From positions 372,001 through 436,000 of the forward strand of contig NZ_BMMB01000003.1 in the NCBI RefSeq assembly GCF_014645615.1: DNA of 64,000 nucleotides, written 5' to 3'. This DNA is from Paenibacillus hunanensis. GTDB taxonomy: Bacteria; Bacillota; Bacilli; Paenibacillales; Paenibacillaceae. The notes beneath the pieces were generated by a model. That model did no database searches. It saw nothing but the letters and a program-made list of their open reading frames with translations, and was not told the DNA's origin. Below are positions 33,075 through 42,581 of this stretch, in pieces. Every line of letters starts with the position of its first letter. Position 1 is the first letter of the stretch. The position numbers and the translations under genes are program-made.

Positions 33075-34691
33075 TTATAAACGCTTTTGTTTTTCCAGGC
33101 GCTGTCCAAGCTCCATCAGACGCTCCATCTGCACTGGCTTGGACATCACTCCATTCATACCTGCTTCGATAATATGGTCCTGATTATCCTTGAACACATT
33201 GGCAGTTACCGCAATGATCGGGATATCTTTATTGGTGATCGTTTTGGAGTGACGAATCGCATAAGTCGCTTCCAAGCCGTCCATCACTGGCATCTGAATG
33301 TCCATCAGCACGAGATCATAAGAATCATCCTGCTCCAGACAACGGATTGCCTCCAGACCATTGTCTACCGTATCCACATAGTAGCCCAGCTTGTTCAGCA
33401 TGCGCGATGTGATCAGACAGCTAATGCGATCATCATCTGCCAGCAGTACGCTCAGACGCGCGCTTTCCTTGTCTGGCCCATCCACCACTTTGGGCTGAAG
33501 TGCAACGGTTTCTGATAGCTTTTTCACAAGCGTACTGGAATCGCTACGTGGATCAGACATCACCGGATAGCGCACAGGAATCGTGAATTCGAATGAGCTT
33601 CCATTCCCCTGCTCGCTGTCTACCGTAATCGTTCCCTGCATCAATTCAACAATCTGCTGACTGATAACAAGTCCAAGACCTGTACCGCCAAACTCACGAC
33701 TCTGTGAATCGTCAACCTGACTGAAGCTCTGGAATAGCTTGTCCTGGTCTTTTATAGCGATACCAATACCGGTATCCTTCACACGGAAGCGTAGCTTCAA
33801 TTCCTCACCGTTATCCTCAAAGCCAGTAACCGATACATCAACCGAGCCATGACGGGTGAATTTCACCGCATTGCCGATCAGATTGTTCAGCACCTGCTTG
33901 AGACGATGGGGATCGCCGAATACTCGCTCCGGTACACTGTGATCGATATGCAGATTGAGTGCAATCCTCTTCTCCAGTGTGAGTGGACGATGCGCCTTGA
34001 TCGTCATGTCCATCAGCTCATGCAGATTGTACTCGATACTTTCCAGATTCATTTTGCCTGCTTCCGCTTTGGAAAAATCGAGAATATCGTTAATGAGTGT
34101 CAGCAAGGTTTCTGCACTGTTTTGTACGATTTTCATATTATCGCGCAGGTCTTCTTCAACTTCATTCAGCAAAATAAGCTCAGTCATACCAATAATCCCG
34201 TTGAGCGGTGTACGGATTTCATGACTGATATTAGCAAGAAAGCGACTTTTCGCCACATTTGCACTCTCTGCCTCATCCTTTGCCTGTAATACTTGAAGCT
34301 CCGCTTCTTTACGTTTCGTAATATCAAATTGAATGCCGACAAAATAATGGCATTCGCCATTTTGGTCAAAGATCGGGTCTAGATTGACTTCATTCCAGAA
34401 AGGAGAACCATCCTTACGATAGTTCAGAATTTCAAGCGTTACCGATTCTTGCTTCGCGAGTGCATCACGAAACGCCTGAACCGTCTCTGGACTTGTGTCC
34501 TCTCCTTGTAAAAAGCGACAATTATAGCCTACCGCTTCCTCACGAGTATAGCCAGTTAGATCCGTAAAATGCCCATTCACAAATACAAGCGGGAAGTCCG
34601 GCTTGCGCGCGTCTGCAATGGTCACAGATGATTTTAAATTTTGCACTACATACTCCCAGTCGATTGCTGGTGCCTTAGGATCAATATTCAT
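33075..34691 (-). CDS. LOV-domain hybrid histidine kinase with receiver domain (blue-light sensor)
   Basis: A 538-residue soluble protein. An N-terminal PAS/LOV domain (15-125) carries the canonical GYNCRFLQGED motif with photoactive Cys58 and the flavin-contacting Asn90, Asn100 and Gln121. Then come HisKA (150-215, His157 in NISHEIRTPL), HATPase_c (about 255-375, NLIGNAVKFT, DTGIGI, FGGTGLGL) and a C-terminal receiver (about 415-535, phospho-acceptor Asp464 in LVLMDIQMP, SKPV lysine). The LOV residues match those known to form the blue-light flavin-cysteinyl adduct (YtvA type). GGGAGG precedes ATG 34691. It is encoded alone, and its output partner (a phosphotransfer protein or the fused receiver itself) is not evident. 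Confidence 0.95.
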   Translation of the reverse strand: MNIDPKAPAIDWEYVVQNLKSSVTIADARKPDFPLVFVNGHFTDLTGYTREEAVGYNCRFLQGEDTSPETVQAFRDALAKQESVTLEILNYRKDGSPFWNEVNLDPIFDQNGECHYFVGIQFDITKRKEAELQVLQAKDEAESANVAKSRFLANISHEIRTPLNGIIGMTELILLNEVEEDLRDNMKIVQNSAETLLTLINDILDFSKAEAGKMNLESIEYNLHELMDMTIKAHRPLTLEKRIALNLHIDHSVPERVFGDPHRLKQVLNNLIGNAVKFTRHGSVDVSVTGFEDNGEELKLRFRVKDTGIGIAIKDQDKLFQSFSQVDDSQSREFGGTGLGLVISQQIVELMQGTITVDSEQGNGSSFEFTIPVRYPVMSDPRSDSSTLVKKLSETVALQPKVVDGPDKESARLSVLLADDDRISCLITSRMLNKLGYYVDTVDNGLEAIRCLEQDDSYDLVLMDIQMPVMDGLEATYAIRHSKTITNKDIPIIAVTANVFKDNQDHIIEAGMNGVMSKPVQMERLMELGQRLEKQKRL

Positions 34692-34830
34692 GCTGCCTCC
34701 CTGAGTGGGTATAATCAATTGCAGTAAGCAAACGTTATCTTCATAATATCAATAGCATAACATAAAAAGGTCGACTTTTACCATGTATAAAGCCTGCATA
34801 CCACACAAACTGTCTTAACCCTTTCGGCAC

Positions 34831-34869
34831 AAAAAGCCCGTCAGGCATCTTACCGAATACCGGACGGGC
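34831..34869 (-). terminator. Rho-independent terminator of the NlpC/P60 gene
   Basis: On the minus strand GCCCGTC-CGGTA pairs with TACCG/TGACGGGC-type sequence, followed by TTTTTG, just after the stop codon. Confidence 0.85.
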
Positions 34870-34887
34870 AAAGCAGACTATGCTGTT

Positions 34888-36084
34888 TTAGCGCAAAACC
34901 CGGCGAGCGGTCACATAATGATCCTGCCAGTAAGCCAGATCAAGGTTCGAAATAGTAATTCCGTTCAGACTCGGGCTATTGTGCACGATCTTGTTATCGC
35001 CTGCATAGATCGCAACGTGTGTGATCACATTCGGATCACCTGCGGAGAAGAAGAGCAGGTCGCCCTTTTGCCACTGTCCACGTTCAACGGCAATCCCCAC
35101 ATCCTTCTGATACCGTGTTCCCCACGCCAGATCAATACCTTCCAGTCCAAATACATAGCGGGTAAAGGAAGAGCAATCGAATAATGTCGGTGCTTCGTTC
35201 TTACCATATCCGTACTGCGTGATGCCCTGTAATGCAAGTGCATTGGCAAGAATGCGATCAGCCGAAGCTTCGTCCAATGGCTGCCCCGTCGACAGCGTTG
35301 GGAAGTTAAAGGCTGCTGCTGGCGGATTAAATGGCTTGTCCTCCACCTGATCTACCGTTTGCTGCGGTACCTCAGCCAGAATAGCTGTTTGTGAAGCAGG
35401 TAATGTATAGGATACATAATCGGTCGATACATAACCGGTCACACCGTTTTTATCCTGTATTTTCACCCAGGCTGCTGTAGGCTGCTCCAGTGCACTGAAC
35501 GCCTCACCTGCTGCCAGCACACGCAGTACGCTACTGGTTGTGTTGGGCTCGGCACGGAAGTTTACACCTTTTTCTACAATGCCCGTACCCGGTGCATTGG
35601 TGCTCACATTGGCAGATGCATCATTATTGATCGCTGGAGCTGCGGCGGTCACCGTTGTAGAAGAAGCCAGTGCAGGTGAAGATACCGTCGTGTTGGACGA
35701 GCTGGATGTGCTTTTGCTACCTGTGCTGCTGTTAGCTGTACTTGTACCGCTAGAGGATGACGTGCTGCTCTTACTTGCAGAAGTTGACGAGGCTGTTGAT
35801 CCCGTCGTGAGCGGCTTGTAGTCAACATAGGTCGCAGATACATAGCCTGTCTTCACGCCTACCTTAATGCGAAGCCAGTGAGGGCTTACCTCACTTAGAA
35901 CTTTGATGCTTGTGCCAGGCTGAAGTGTGCTGTACACGGTGCTGTCTGTGCTTGGACCCGAACGGAAGTTAACAGGCATATTGATCTTGCCAATCGGCAC
36001 AGGTGTAACTGCCGCTTGACTGATCTCCGGCACGGAAGTTAACAATACGGCAGCAGTCAGTAGTGTAATGAGCTTTCTTTTCAT
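34888..36084 (-). CDS. Secreted NlpC/P60 cell-wall endopeptidase with two SH3 domains
   Basis: A 398-residue exported protein. The signal peptide is MKRKLITLLTAAVLLTSV, with cleavage near SQA-AV. Two bacterial SH3 domains (about 35-90 and 165-230, each with VNFRxxPxTxS and GYVSxxYV) bind the wall and are joined by a Ser/Thr-rich linker. The C-terminal NlpC/P60 domain (275-398) has Cys304 (TLFDCSSFTRYVFG), His356 (VITHVAIYAGD) and His368. It should cleave stem peptides of peptidoglycan. GAGGAGG fixes ATG 36084. A terminator follows directly. The adjacent Amidase_3 gene on the same strand suggests shared cell-wall remodelling. Confidence 0.94.
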   Translation of the reverse strand: MKRKLITLLTAAVLLTSVPEISQAAVTPVPIGKINMPVNFRSGPSTDSTVYSTLQPGTSIKVLSEVSPHWLRIKVGVKTGYVSATYVDYKPLTTGSTASSTSASKSSTSSSSGTSTANSSTGSKSTSSSSNTTVSSPALASSTTVTAAAPAINNDASANVSTNAPGTGIVEKGVNFRAEPNTTSSVLRVLAAGEAFSALEQPTAAWVKIQDKNGVTGYVSTDYVSYTLPASQTAILAEVPQQTVDQVEDKPFNPPAAAFNFPTLSTGQPLDEASADRILANALALQGITQYGYGKNEAPTLFDCSSFTRYVFGLEGIDLAWGTRYQKDVGIAVERGQWQKGDLLFFSAGDPNVITHVAIYAGDNKIVHNSPSLNGITISNLDLAYWQDHYVTARRVLR

Positions 36085-36525
36085 GGATGTCCTCCTCAGC
36101 GGTTCTCTATCTGTCATGCTGTCTGATCATGGAGTTATGTATACAATGGGTTGTCATGGATTGATTCAGAACAGTTGAATAGGCTAATGATTCATAATTT
36201 CATAATGATCATTCGTACTGATCATTCATAATAACAATCAACAAATGAACAAAAATGAAATAATTGAAGCCGCTATCAACAAACATGGTACAGGACTTGA
36301 GACTCAGTCGAATCTCATTTCTAACCGTCCCGCTATTAAGCGATTACCATATTCATACAACCATCAATGGCGGCAAAATAAGCAAAAAAATGTGGTAAGC
36401 GAGACTGCGATCACGCACAAAATGACGAGGACGTCATTTTTGTATCACAGTTGCTTACCACATTTATACCATACTGAATCAAATGCTGTCGAATAAAAAT
36501 TACACGTATTTCATGCTTTTGTTAC
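36085..36525. other. Intergenic region between two wall hydrolase genes
   Basis: About 440 bp. The right side contains the large amidase terminator (36382-36465). The left side, AT-rich with ATGATCATT-type repeats near 36190-36235, should hold the NlpC/P60 promoter. No gene is apparent. Confidence 0.45.
36382..36465 (-). terminator. Long nested terminator hairpin of the amidase gene
   Basis: AAATGTGGTAAGC (36388-36400) and GCTTACCACATTT (36453-36465) form a perfect 13-bp stem enclosing a second hairpin AAAATGACG-AGGA-CGTCATTTT. On the minus strand it runs into a T-rich tail (TTTTTTTGC). Confidence 0.85.
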
Positions 36526-38169
36526 CTATTGGACATTCAGGTATTCCTTAATTGCGTCTACGACCGCCTGTGCCAGCTTTTGCTGGAAGTCGTCCGTATA
36601 CATCAAAGCCTCGTCGCCTGCATTACTGAGATAGCCGGCTTCGACCAGGACTGCCGGCATAGTGGTCTCACGCGTAACGTGTAGACTCTTGGCATGGATA
36701 CCGCGGTCCGGAAGACCCAGTGCCTGAACGACATGATCATGGACAACCTTTGCAAAATCAAGACTTTGCTGACGTGTGTAATAGATCTCAGTTCCACTTG
36801 GCGATACTTTGGATGTTGTACTATTGCCATGAATCGATACGAATACATCGGCATGCAGATTGTTCGCTAGCTTCACCCGATCCGGTAACGTTGGATACGT
36901 ATCATCACTTCGAGTAAGTACAAAATCAATATTCGGGTCTTGCTGTAGCAAAGTTTGAATCTTGAGTGCTACCGCAAGTGTAAAGTCCTTCTCATTGCGC
37001 TTATTCAAGCTGATTGCGCCTGGATCGGTACCGCCATGACCTGGATCGATAACAACGACCTTTTTGCCATTTTGTCCAGGGCCAGAGCCTGGTGTTGGTG
37101 TGACGCTTGTGGAGCCATTGTCGGTTGTACCTGTATTGCCGCTTCCATTATCAGTACCCGGCGTTGTTGTACCGCCTGTCGTGGTGCCACCTGTCGTATC
37201 GGTTCCCGGGGTAGTCGTACCGCCCGGTGAAGTCGTATTGCCTGTTGCACCGTTTAGCTCTACCATCACCAGACCTTTTGTATCTGTGATTACCTTGTAC
37301 TGCTGCGCCTGAGTCAGATCCAGCACGATTCTCACGGTTGATGGGCTGCTGTTAAATAATGAATAGCGCACACCCGCCACCTGCGGATAACCGGTCACAT
37401 CCAGCTTGCCCACCTGTCCAACCGACATCGTCTGTCCGCCAAGGAAAGCATCCGACAAGCCTGTCTGCGGCAAGTCCAGCACGATACGATCAGGATTGGT
37501 GAGCGAGCTGTATTTGGGCTTCACATTACCATTTACAGTAACGGTAAGACGATTGTCGCTAAAGCTCATCGCGTTAATCATCGCGCTTGGCGCTGTGGAT
37601 GTACTTCCCTGATCACTGCCGCTGGAACCATTATCGGTGCTTGAATTGCCTGTAGTTCCTGTATTGCTGGAACCTGCGGAATTACCAGCGCTCGAAGAGC
37701 CACCTTTACTGCCTGATGTATCCGGCTGACTTTGCTTCATCGTTAAAAATACCGTCTTCGAGCTGTTGTCCCATTTGACAGTAGCCCCAGTATTTTCACC
37801 AAGGAAACGAAGAGGTACAAGCGTTGTGCCATGCTGGATAATCGGCGCTGCCTCCAGATCGAACTGCTGTCCATTCACGATCGCTGTTGTACTGCCCGCA
37901 GTCAGTGCGACTACATTGGAGCCCTGACTGATCGTAGCCGTCTGACTTGGGCCTGCCCAGCTTACCTTGTAACCGAGTTGCTCCACAACGACACGCAGCG
38001 GTATCATGACGCTCCCCTTCATACTTACGATGTCCACATTGCTCGGCATGCTAATTTCCTTGCCGTTCAAGTTGATGTGCGCCTGCTGCGCTGCATGTCC
38101 CACCGATGGCATAACCATCAGCATGAGCACCAGCAGCATTCCCAATATCCAGTTGTGTTTGTTGTTCAT
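36526..38169 (-). CDS. N-acetylmuramoyl-L-alanine amidase with AMIN and copper-amine-oxidase-like domains
   Basis: A 547-residue secreted protein. The signal peptide (NNKHNWILGMLLVLMLMV) ends near GHA-AQ. A copper amine oxidase N-like domain (about 30-140, MIPLRVVVEQLGYKVSW and TLVPLRFLGENTGATVKW) is followed by a Ser/Gly linker. An AMIN domain (about 195-305, RLTVTVNGNVKPKYSSL, DRIVLDLPQTG) and a long Gly/Thr-rich linker come next. The C-terminal Amidase_3 domain (about 370-545) has zinc ligands in VVVIDPGHGGTDPGA, NEKDFTLAVALKI and DVFVSIHGNSTTS, plus VLVEAGYLSNAGDEAL. It cleaves the amide bond between MurNAc and L-Ala. AGGGGAA precedes ATG 38169. Confidence 0.95.
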   Translation of the reverse strand: MNNKHNWILGMLLVLMLMVMPSVGHAAQQAHINLNGKEISMPSNVDIVSMKGSVMIPLRVVVEQLGYKVSWAGPSQTATISQGSNVVALTAGSTTAIVNGQQFDLEAAPIIQHGTTLVPLRFLGENTGATVKWDNSSKTVFLTMKQSQPDTSGSKGGSSSAGNSAGSSNTGTTGNSSTDNGSSGSDQGSTSTAPSAMINAMSFSDNRLTVTVNGNVKPKYSSLTNPDRIVLDLPQTGLSDAFLGGQTMSVGQVGKLDVTGYPQVAGVRYSLFNSSPSTVRIVLDLTQAQQYKVITDTKGLVMVELNGATGNTTSPGGTTTPGTDTTGGTTTGGTTTPGTDNGSGNTGTTDNGSTSVTPTPGSGPGQNGKKVVVIDPGHGGTDPGAISLNKRNEKDFTLAVALKIQTLLQQDPNIDFVLTRSDDTYPTLPDRVKLANNLHADVFVSIHGNSTTSKVSPSGTEIYYTRQQSLDFAKVVHDHVVQALGLPDRGIHAKSLHVTRETTMPAVLVEAGYLSNAGDEALMYTDDFQQKLAQAVVDAIKEYLNVQ

Positions 38170-38198
38170 ACATTCCCCTGCCATTCTCTGGTTGACAT

Positions 38199-38334
38199 TA
38201 ATTTGATAAATGATTGTTCAAGTCTATGCTTGTACGTTGACCTGCCTGACCTCAGCTGCCACTGACATCACAACGATTGGTTGCGTAGCATAAGTCTGAC
38301 ACCGACATCCGGCTATCGCTAGCCGCCTTTTTTC
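38199..38334 (+). ncRNA. Candidate small RNA with terminator
   Basis: TTGATA and TATGCT, 16 bp apart near 38199-38226, resemble a sigma-A promoter. About 85 bp downstream, CGGCTA-TCGC-TAGCCG (38310-38325) is followed by CCTTTTTTC, a good plus-strand terminator. No plus-strand gene ends here, so an independent transcript of about 100 nt is possible. Evidence is limited to these signals. Confidence 0.3.
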
Positions 38335-39053
38335 TATATAAATAACAGACGACAGGTGGAAAGTGTTGCAATCGCATCTACCTCATTATTATCGGAACAC
38401 AGGCTGCTTGTTGTTTGTACTTTATGTAATGCCTGTGTGATGCGTATCGCTTACTTCCTTACCTGGCTACTGTTTGCTTACCTTGACGAGCTGTCGACGT
38501 TGAATGTTTCGCTATCTGTACAATATGTTTTTGCTACGAATCGCGAAATAGTATAGCAACGTAGCAGTTATTCTATTCATTCCCCCTTTTCCTTGATGAC
38601 CCCTCGCTCTAACGACTGTACCAGGGCGATGCTGCTAACAGAATCGCTTGATATGCTGAATAATGGCTACTTGCTGACAAAGATACAGCTAGTGAGCATT
38701 TCAACCAGACCATAGACGCTATGTATATCTTTTATTATGATAATCAGAATCAGCAAGCTTGTAAACTTCGGCTCGTACAGGGTGCGTCACTACGCCCTTT
38801 ATCAAAACATAGCACGGCGTATCAACATGATACTACCTACCGCGATCTCATATTCTACCAATAAATGCTCACGTATTATTCTACTAGAGCCCACACATCA
38901 GGTAGGCGTCGCCCTTACCGCTTGATTGCTAAAATATAGATTTCACCTCTTCATCATCTTGAAAAAAGTGCTTAAATATTGGGAATGTGTCGTACCGCAT
39001 TTGGAAAATTCAAGCTACAATAAATCTGTTCCTTCGCGAAGAACACGCGTTTT

Positions 39054-39067
39054 TGTAAACGCATACA
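39054..39067 (+). promoter_or_regulatory. cre-like CcpA site before the galactanase gene
   Basis: TGTAAACGCATACA matches 13 of 14 positions of the CcpA cre consensus and ends 25 bp before the start codon, a roadblock position for catabolite repression. Confidence 0.7.
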
Positions 39068-39092
39068 ATATGCTGGAGGCTGATGAATACCG

Positions 39093-40124
39093 ATGAAGAA
39101 AATCATGAAGCGATTAACGGCACTTGCACTTAGTCTAACGATGGTTGGCGGACTTAGTGTTGCGGCTGCCCCTGCACCAAAAGCCGAAGCAGCGACTGCC
39201 TTTGCCAAAGGAGCAGATGTGAGCTGGTTATCTGAAATGGAATTTTACAACTGGGCATTCTACAATGATGCTGGTAACAAGCAGGATGCATTACAAATTC
39301 TAAAGGATCATGGTATCAACTCTATTCGCCTGCGTGTATGGGTGAATCCATCGATTAACTTCTCCAATAAAGCGGATGTGGTGAAGCAAGCGGTACGTGC
39401 CAAAAATATGGGCTTCCGCATTATGATTGATTTCCATTACAGTGACGTATGGGCAGACCCGGCTCATCAAACGAAGCCTTCCGCATGGAAAAGCAAAGAC
39501 TTTAACGGTCTGAAGCAAGCGGTGTACGATCATACTTACGATGTACTGAATACACTGAAAGCACAGGGGGTTACGCCTGAATGGGTTCAGGTCGGCAATG
39601 AAACGAATGATGGCATGCTATGGGAAGACGGTCGTGCTTCGAAAAGCATGAGCAACTTTGCTCAGCTGATCAACTCTGGCTATGATGCAGTGAAAAAGGT
39701 TAATGCTGACACAAAGGTCATCGTGCATCTGTCCAATGGCTATGATAATTCGCTGTTCCGCTGGATGTTTGACGGTCTGAAAGCTAACGGTGCAAAATAT
39801 GACGTGATTGGCATGTCACTGTATCCAGATAAAAGCAACTGGCAAACATTGAATCAGCAGACACTGAACAATATGAATGATATGGTGAGTCGTTATGGTA
39901 AGGAAGTGATGATTAGCGAAGTCGGTATGGATGCTAGCGATCCAGCTACAAGCAAGGCGTTCCTGAGCGATATTATTGCGAAGACGCGTGCGGTGAGTGG
40001 TGGCAAGGGTCTGGGTGTGTTCTACTGGGAGCCAGAGCAATACGGCACCTGGTATGCTTATACGAAAGGCGCATTTGATTCGAAAGGTAAAGTGACGATT
40101 GCGCTGGATGCGTTTTTGAATTAG
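39093..40124 (+). CDS. ganB: Secreted arabinogalactan endo-beta-1,4-galactanase (GH53)
   Basis: A 343-residue exported GH53 enzyme. The signal peptide (MKKIMKRLTALALSLTMVGG) has a cleavage site near AEA-AT. The catalytic barrel has GADVSWLSEME, SIRLRVWVNP, MIDFHYSDVWADP, the acid/base Glu170 in VQVGNETNDGMLW and the nucleophile Glu276 in MISEVGMD. It cuts beta-1,4-galactan side chains of pectin outside the cell. The start codon is 13 nt from GGAGG, an unusually long spacing; an ATG at 39105 would be even farther. A cre-like site lies just upstream. It converges with the GH42 beta-galactosidase gene, and the two form a galactan pathway with the ABC importer. Confidence 0.95.
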   Translation: MKKIMKRLTALALSLTMVGGLSVAAAPAPKAEAATAFAKGADVSWLSEMEFYNWAFYNDAGNKQDALQILKDHGINSIRLRVWVNPSINFSNKADVVKQAVRAKNMGFRIMIDFHYSDVWADPAHQTKPSAWKSKDFNGLKQAVYDHTYDVLNTLKAQGVTPEWVQVGNETNDGMLWEDGRASKSMSNFAQLINSGYDAVKKVNADTKVIVHLSNGYDNSLFRWMFDGLKANGAKYDVIGMSLYPDKSNWQTLNQQTLNNMNDMVSRYGKEVMISEVGMDASDPATSKAFLSDIIAKTRAVSGGKGLGVFYWEPEQYGTWYAYTKGAFDSKGKVTIALDAFLN

Positions 40125-40180
40125 AGGCGACTGTGAATTTGAAATGTTTTGATAGTAATAAGGTGTGTAGTGTATAAGGA

Positions 40181-40220
40181 AAACCACGGTGCAGAACATA
40201 GCCTGCACCGTGGTTTTTTG
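40181..40220. terminator. Bidirectional terminator between ganB and GH42 genes
   Basis: AAACCACGGTGCAG pairs with CTGCACCGTGGTTT around a short loop, with TTTTTTG on the plus side and TTTTCC on the minus side. Confidence 0.93.
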
Positions 40221-40283
40221 ATGTACTGTCTTTTAATTTACTGTTTTTTGTTTACCGTTTCATTTTTTATGGACTGCGTAGGA

Positions 40284-42359
40284 TTAACGACTAAGCTCGC
40301 GTTTGAGGATGCGGATGCCGAATGGCTCCAGCTCGATGGTGCTATTCACTGACAGAGCAGCTCCATCGATTACATCATCATAGGATTGATTATCCAGTTG
40401 AACCAATTTCGTTTCGTCACTATAGTTTTGTACGAATACAAATTCGTCATTGCCCTGTACACGCGCATGAGCGGTCACGTTTTGTGGTAGTGCTGTATCG
40501 AGTGTGCGCTTAACGTTAGCTTTGCTGGTGATGCGCTCAATCAGATCGCTGATAAAACCATCTGTGGTGCGAGCTGCGATATAATACGCTTCACCCTGGC
40601 CATACTCGTTGACAGTGAGTGCTGGACGTCCAGCGTAGAAATCGTCGCCGTATACAGCGAGTGCCTGTGCGTTTTCCAGATGGATCAAATCACACAGGTC
40701 GCGTATTTCGTATTCGCCTTGCAGATTCACTGGGTTGCCGCTGTTAGCGATCAGGCGGTTACGGTCATTTTCGTGTAAGCCGTCGATCTCTTCGGACCAG
40801 ATGCCTAATACTTTACGTAGTGGGCCTGGGAAGCCGCCAAGGAAGCACAGATCGGTTTCATTTACGATGCCTGACCAGTAGGTGCTCAGCAAGGTGCCGC
40901 CACCTTCAACAAAGCGTTCAAAGCTTTCGCCCACACCCTCACGTACCATATACAGCATCGGTGCGACTACAACTTTATATTTGGACAGATCCTGCTCCAT
41001 ATCGATCACATCGACAGCGATGCCACGCTCCCAGAACGCACGATAGAAGTTCAGCACCGTTTCTTCATAGCCGATACCGGAGTTACGTGGTCCCTGGCTA
41101 TCCTTCACTGCCCAGCGATTTTCCCAATCGAAAATAACAGCGACCTCGGCTTGTACCTCGCTACCGCGTACGCTTTGCAGACGTTCCAACGCATCGCCCA
41201 CACTTTGTACATCACGGAATACACGGGTATGTTCATGTCCAACATGGTCGACAACAGCGCCGTGCAGCTTTTCGCTGGAACCCTGACTTTTACGCCATTG
41301 GAAATATTGCACGGAATCTGAGCCGTGTGCGACAGCCTGTAGCGAAGACAGCAGATGCATGCCTGGACGCTTATTTTTACTAATCGGCTGCCAGTTCGTC
41401 AGGCTTGGTGTGCTCTCCATAAGTAGGAATGGCTGTTGCTTGATCGAGCGTACAATATCGTGCATCATCGCAATTTTGGCAGCTTGCATCGTATCACCAT
41501 CATGATCATGCCATGTCGGATAGCTATCCCATGACAAAATATCCAGCAGATCAGCAAACTTCCAGTAGTTCAGCCCTTCGAAAAATTCCATAAAGTTCGT
41601 TGTGACTGGCAGCAGGCGCTCTACCTTACGTAGTGGCTCGATTTCATGACGGCAAAAGTCTACCGTCTGATCGGTTACAAAACGGCGCCAGTCCAGATTC
41701 ATCCCGTGAACCTGTGTTTCACCGTGCGGAGCTGGAGATTCGACCTGTGACCAGTCTGTATACGTATGACTCCAGAACGTTGTCCACCATGCACGATTGA
41801 GCTGCTCCAGATCGTTGTTGTATTTCTTTTTCAACCAGGTACGATATGCATCCTGACAGTAGTCACAATGACATTCGCCGCCGTACTCATTGGAAATATG
41901 CCAGCCGATTACCGCTGGATGGTCGCTATAACGCTCAGCGAGCAGCGTATTCATCTCGGTTACCTTTTCACGATACACGGGCGAGGTAAAGCAATGATTA
42001 TGACGGAAGCCGTGCAGATTACGCACGCGATTCTTCTCTACACGCAGCACCTCAGGATATTTCGCAGACATCCAGGCTGGACGCGCGCCGCTCGGTGTAG
42101 CCAAAAATGCCTGAATGCCGTTCGCTGCAAAACGATCCAGCACCTGATCGAGCCATTCAAACGTGTACACGCCTTCTTCCGGCTCCAGCGATACCCAAGA
42201 GAAAATGCCCACAGACATCACATTACATTTGGCTAGCTTCATTAAGCGAATATCCTCTTCCAAAATATCCGGGCGATGTTGCCATTGCTCCGGGTTGTAG
42301 TCTGCACCATGCAGCATCGTTGTCCAGGTTGGAGTAACATTTGTTGTGAAATTTGTCAT
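40284..42359 (-). CDS. ganA: Beta-galactosidase, GH42
   Basis: A 691-residue cytoplasmic GH42 enzyme. The N-terminal barrel (15-400) has HGADYNPEQW, the acid/base Glu158 in WHISNEYGGECHC, the nucleophile Glu315 in FLLMESTPS and the zinc-binding cysteines Cys123, Cys163, Cys165 and Cys168. A trimerisation domain (about 410-620) and a small C-terminal beta domain follow. It releases galactose from short beta-galacto-oligosaccharides imported by the adjacent ABC system. It is the last gene of the binding-protein, permease, permease, GH42 operon and matches the GanA partner of GanB. Confidence 0.95.
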   Translation of the reverse strand: MTNFTTNVTPTWTTMLHGADYNPEQWQHRPDILEEDIRLMKLAKCNVMSVGIFSWVSLEPEEGVYTFEWLDQVLDRFAANGIQAFLATPSGARPAWMSAKYPEVLRVEKNRVRNLHGFRHNHCFTSPVYREKVTEMNTLLAERYSDHPAVIGWHISNEYGGECHCDYCQDAYRTWLKKKYNNDLEQLNRAWWTTFWSHTYTDWSQVESPAPHGETQVHGMNLDWRRFVTDQTVDFCRHEIEPLRKVERLLPVTTNFMEFFEGLNYWKFADLLDILSWDSYPTWHDHDGDTMQAAKIAMMHDIVRSIKQQPFLLMESTPSLTNWQPISKNKRPGMHLLSSLQAVAHGSDSVQYFQWRKSQGSSEKLHGAVVDHVGHEHTRVFRDVQSVGDALERLQSVRGSEVQAEVAVIFDWENRWAVKDSQGPRNSGIGYEETVLNFYRAFWERGIAVDVIDMEQDLSKYKVVVAPMLYMVREGVGESFERFVEGGGTLLSTYWSGIVNETDLCFLGGFPGPLRKVLGIWSEEIDGLHENDRNRLIANSGNPVNLQGEYEIRDLCDLIHLENAQALAVYGDDFYAGRPALTVNEYGQGEAYYIAARTTDGFISDLIERITSKANVKRTLDTALPQNVTAHARVQGNDEFVFVQNYSDETKLVQLDNQSYDDVIDGAALSVNSTIELEPFGIRILKRELSR

Positions 42360-42581
42360 GACAGGCTCCTTTGATTGGTATTAGATTGAGATTAGATTTG
42401 TATTGGATTCGCAAGTTAGATAGATTGATATTTTGAGTTGTAAATGTAAATAAACTGTACTTAGTACTTGCCAGCTACATCTAATCAGACAAAGCATAAA
42501 GCCCGTCACCATCCACATTCCTTTGAGGGGACAAAGGACACAGTAGATCGAAACAGACTTTACGCTATTTGCCTGAAAGGG

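Larger units (their letters stand above)
38170..39092. other. Long intergenic region (923 bp) between amidase and galactanase genes
   Basis: It holds a terminator-like hairpin on the plus strand at 38310-38333 with a possible promoter upstream (see the ncRNA entry), and a cre-like site at 39054-39067. The middle (38340-39040) shows only short frames without ribosome binding sites. Confidence 0.45.

Noticed and set aside
38356..38925. Short plus-strand frames (66 and 62 codons) in the gap before ganB
   Set aside because: They lack ribosome binding sites and protein-like composition.
41766..42236. A 156-codon plus-strand frame over the GH42 gene
   Set aside because: It is opposite a catalytic-residue-complete GH42 gene and shows no independent signals.
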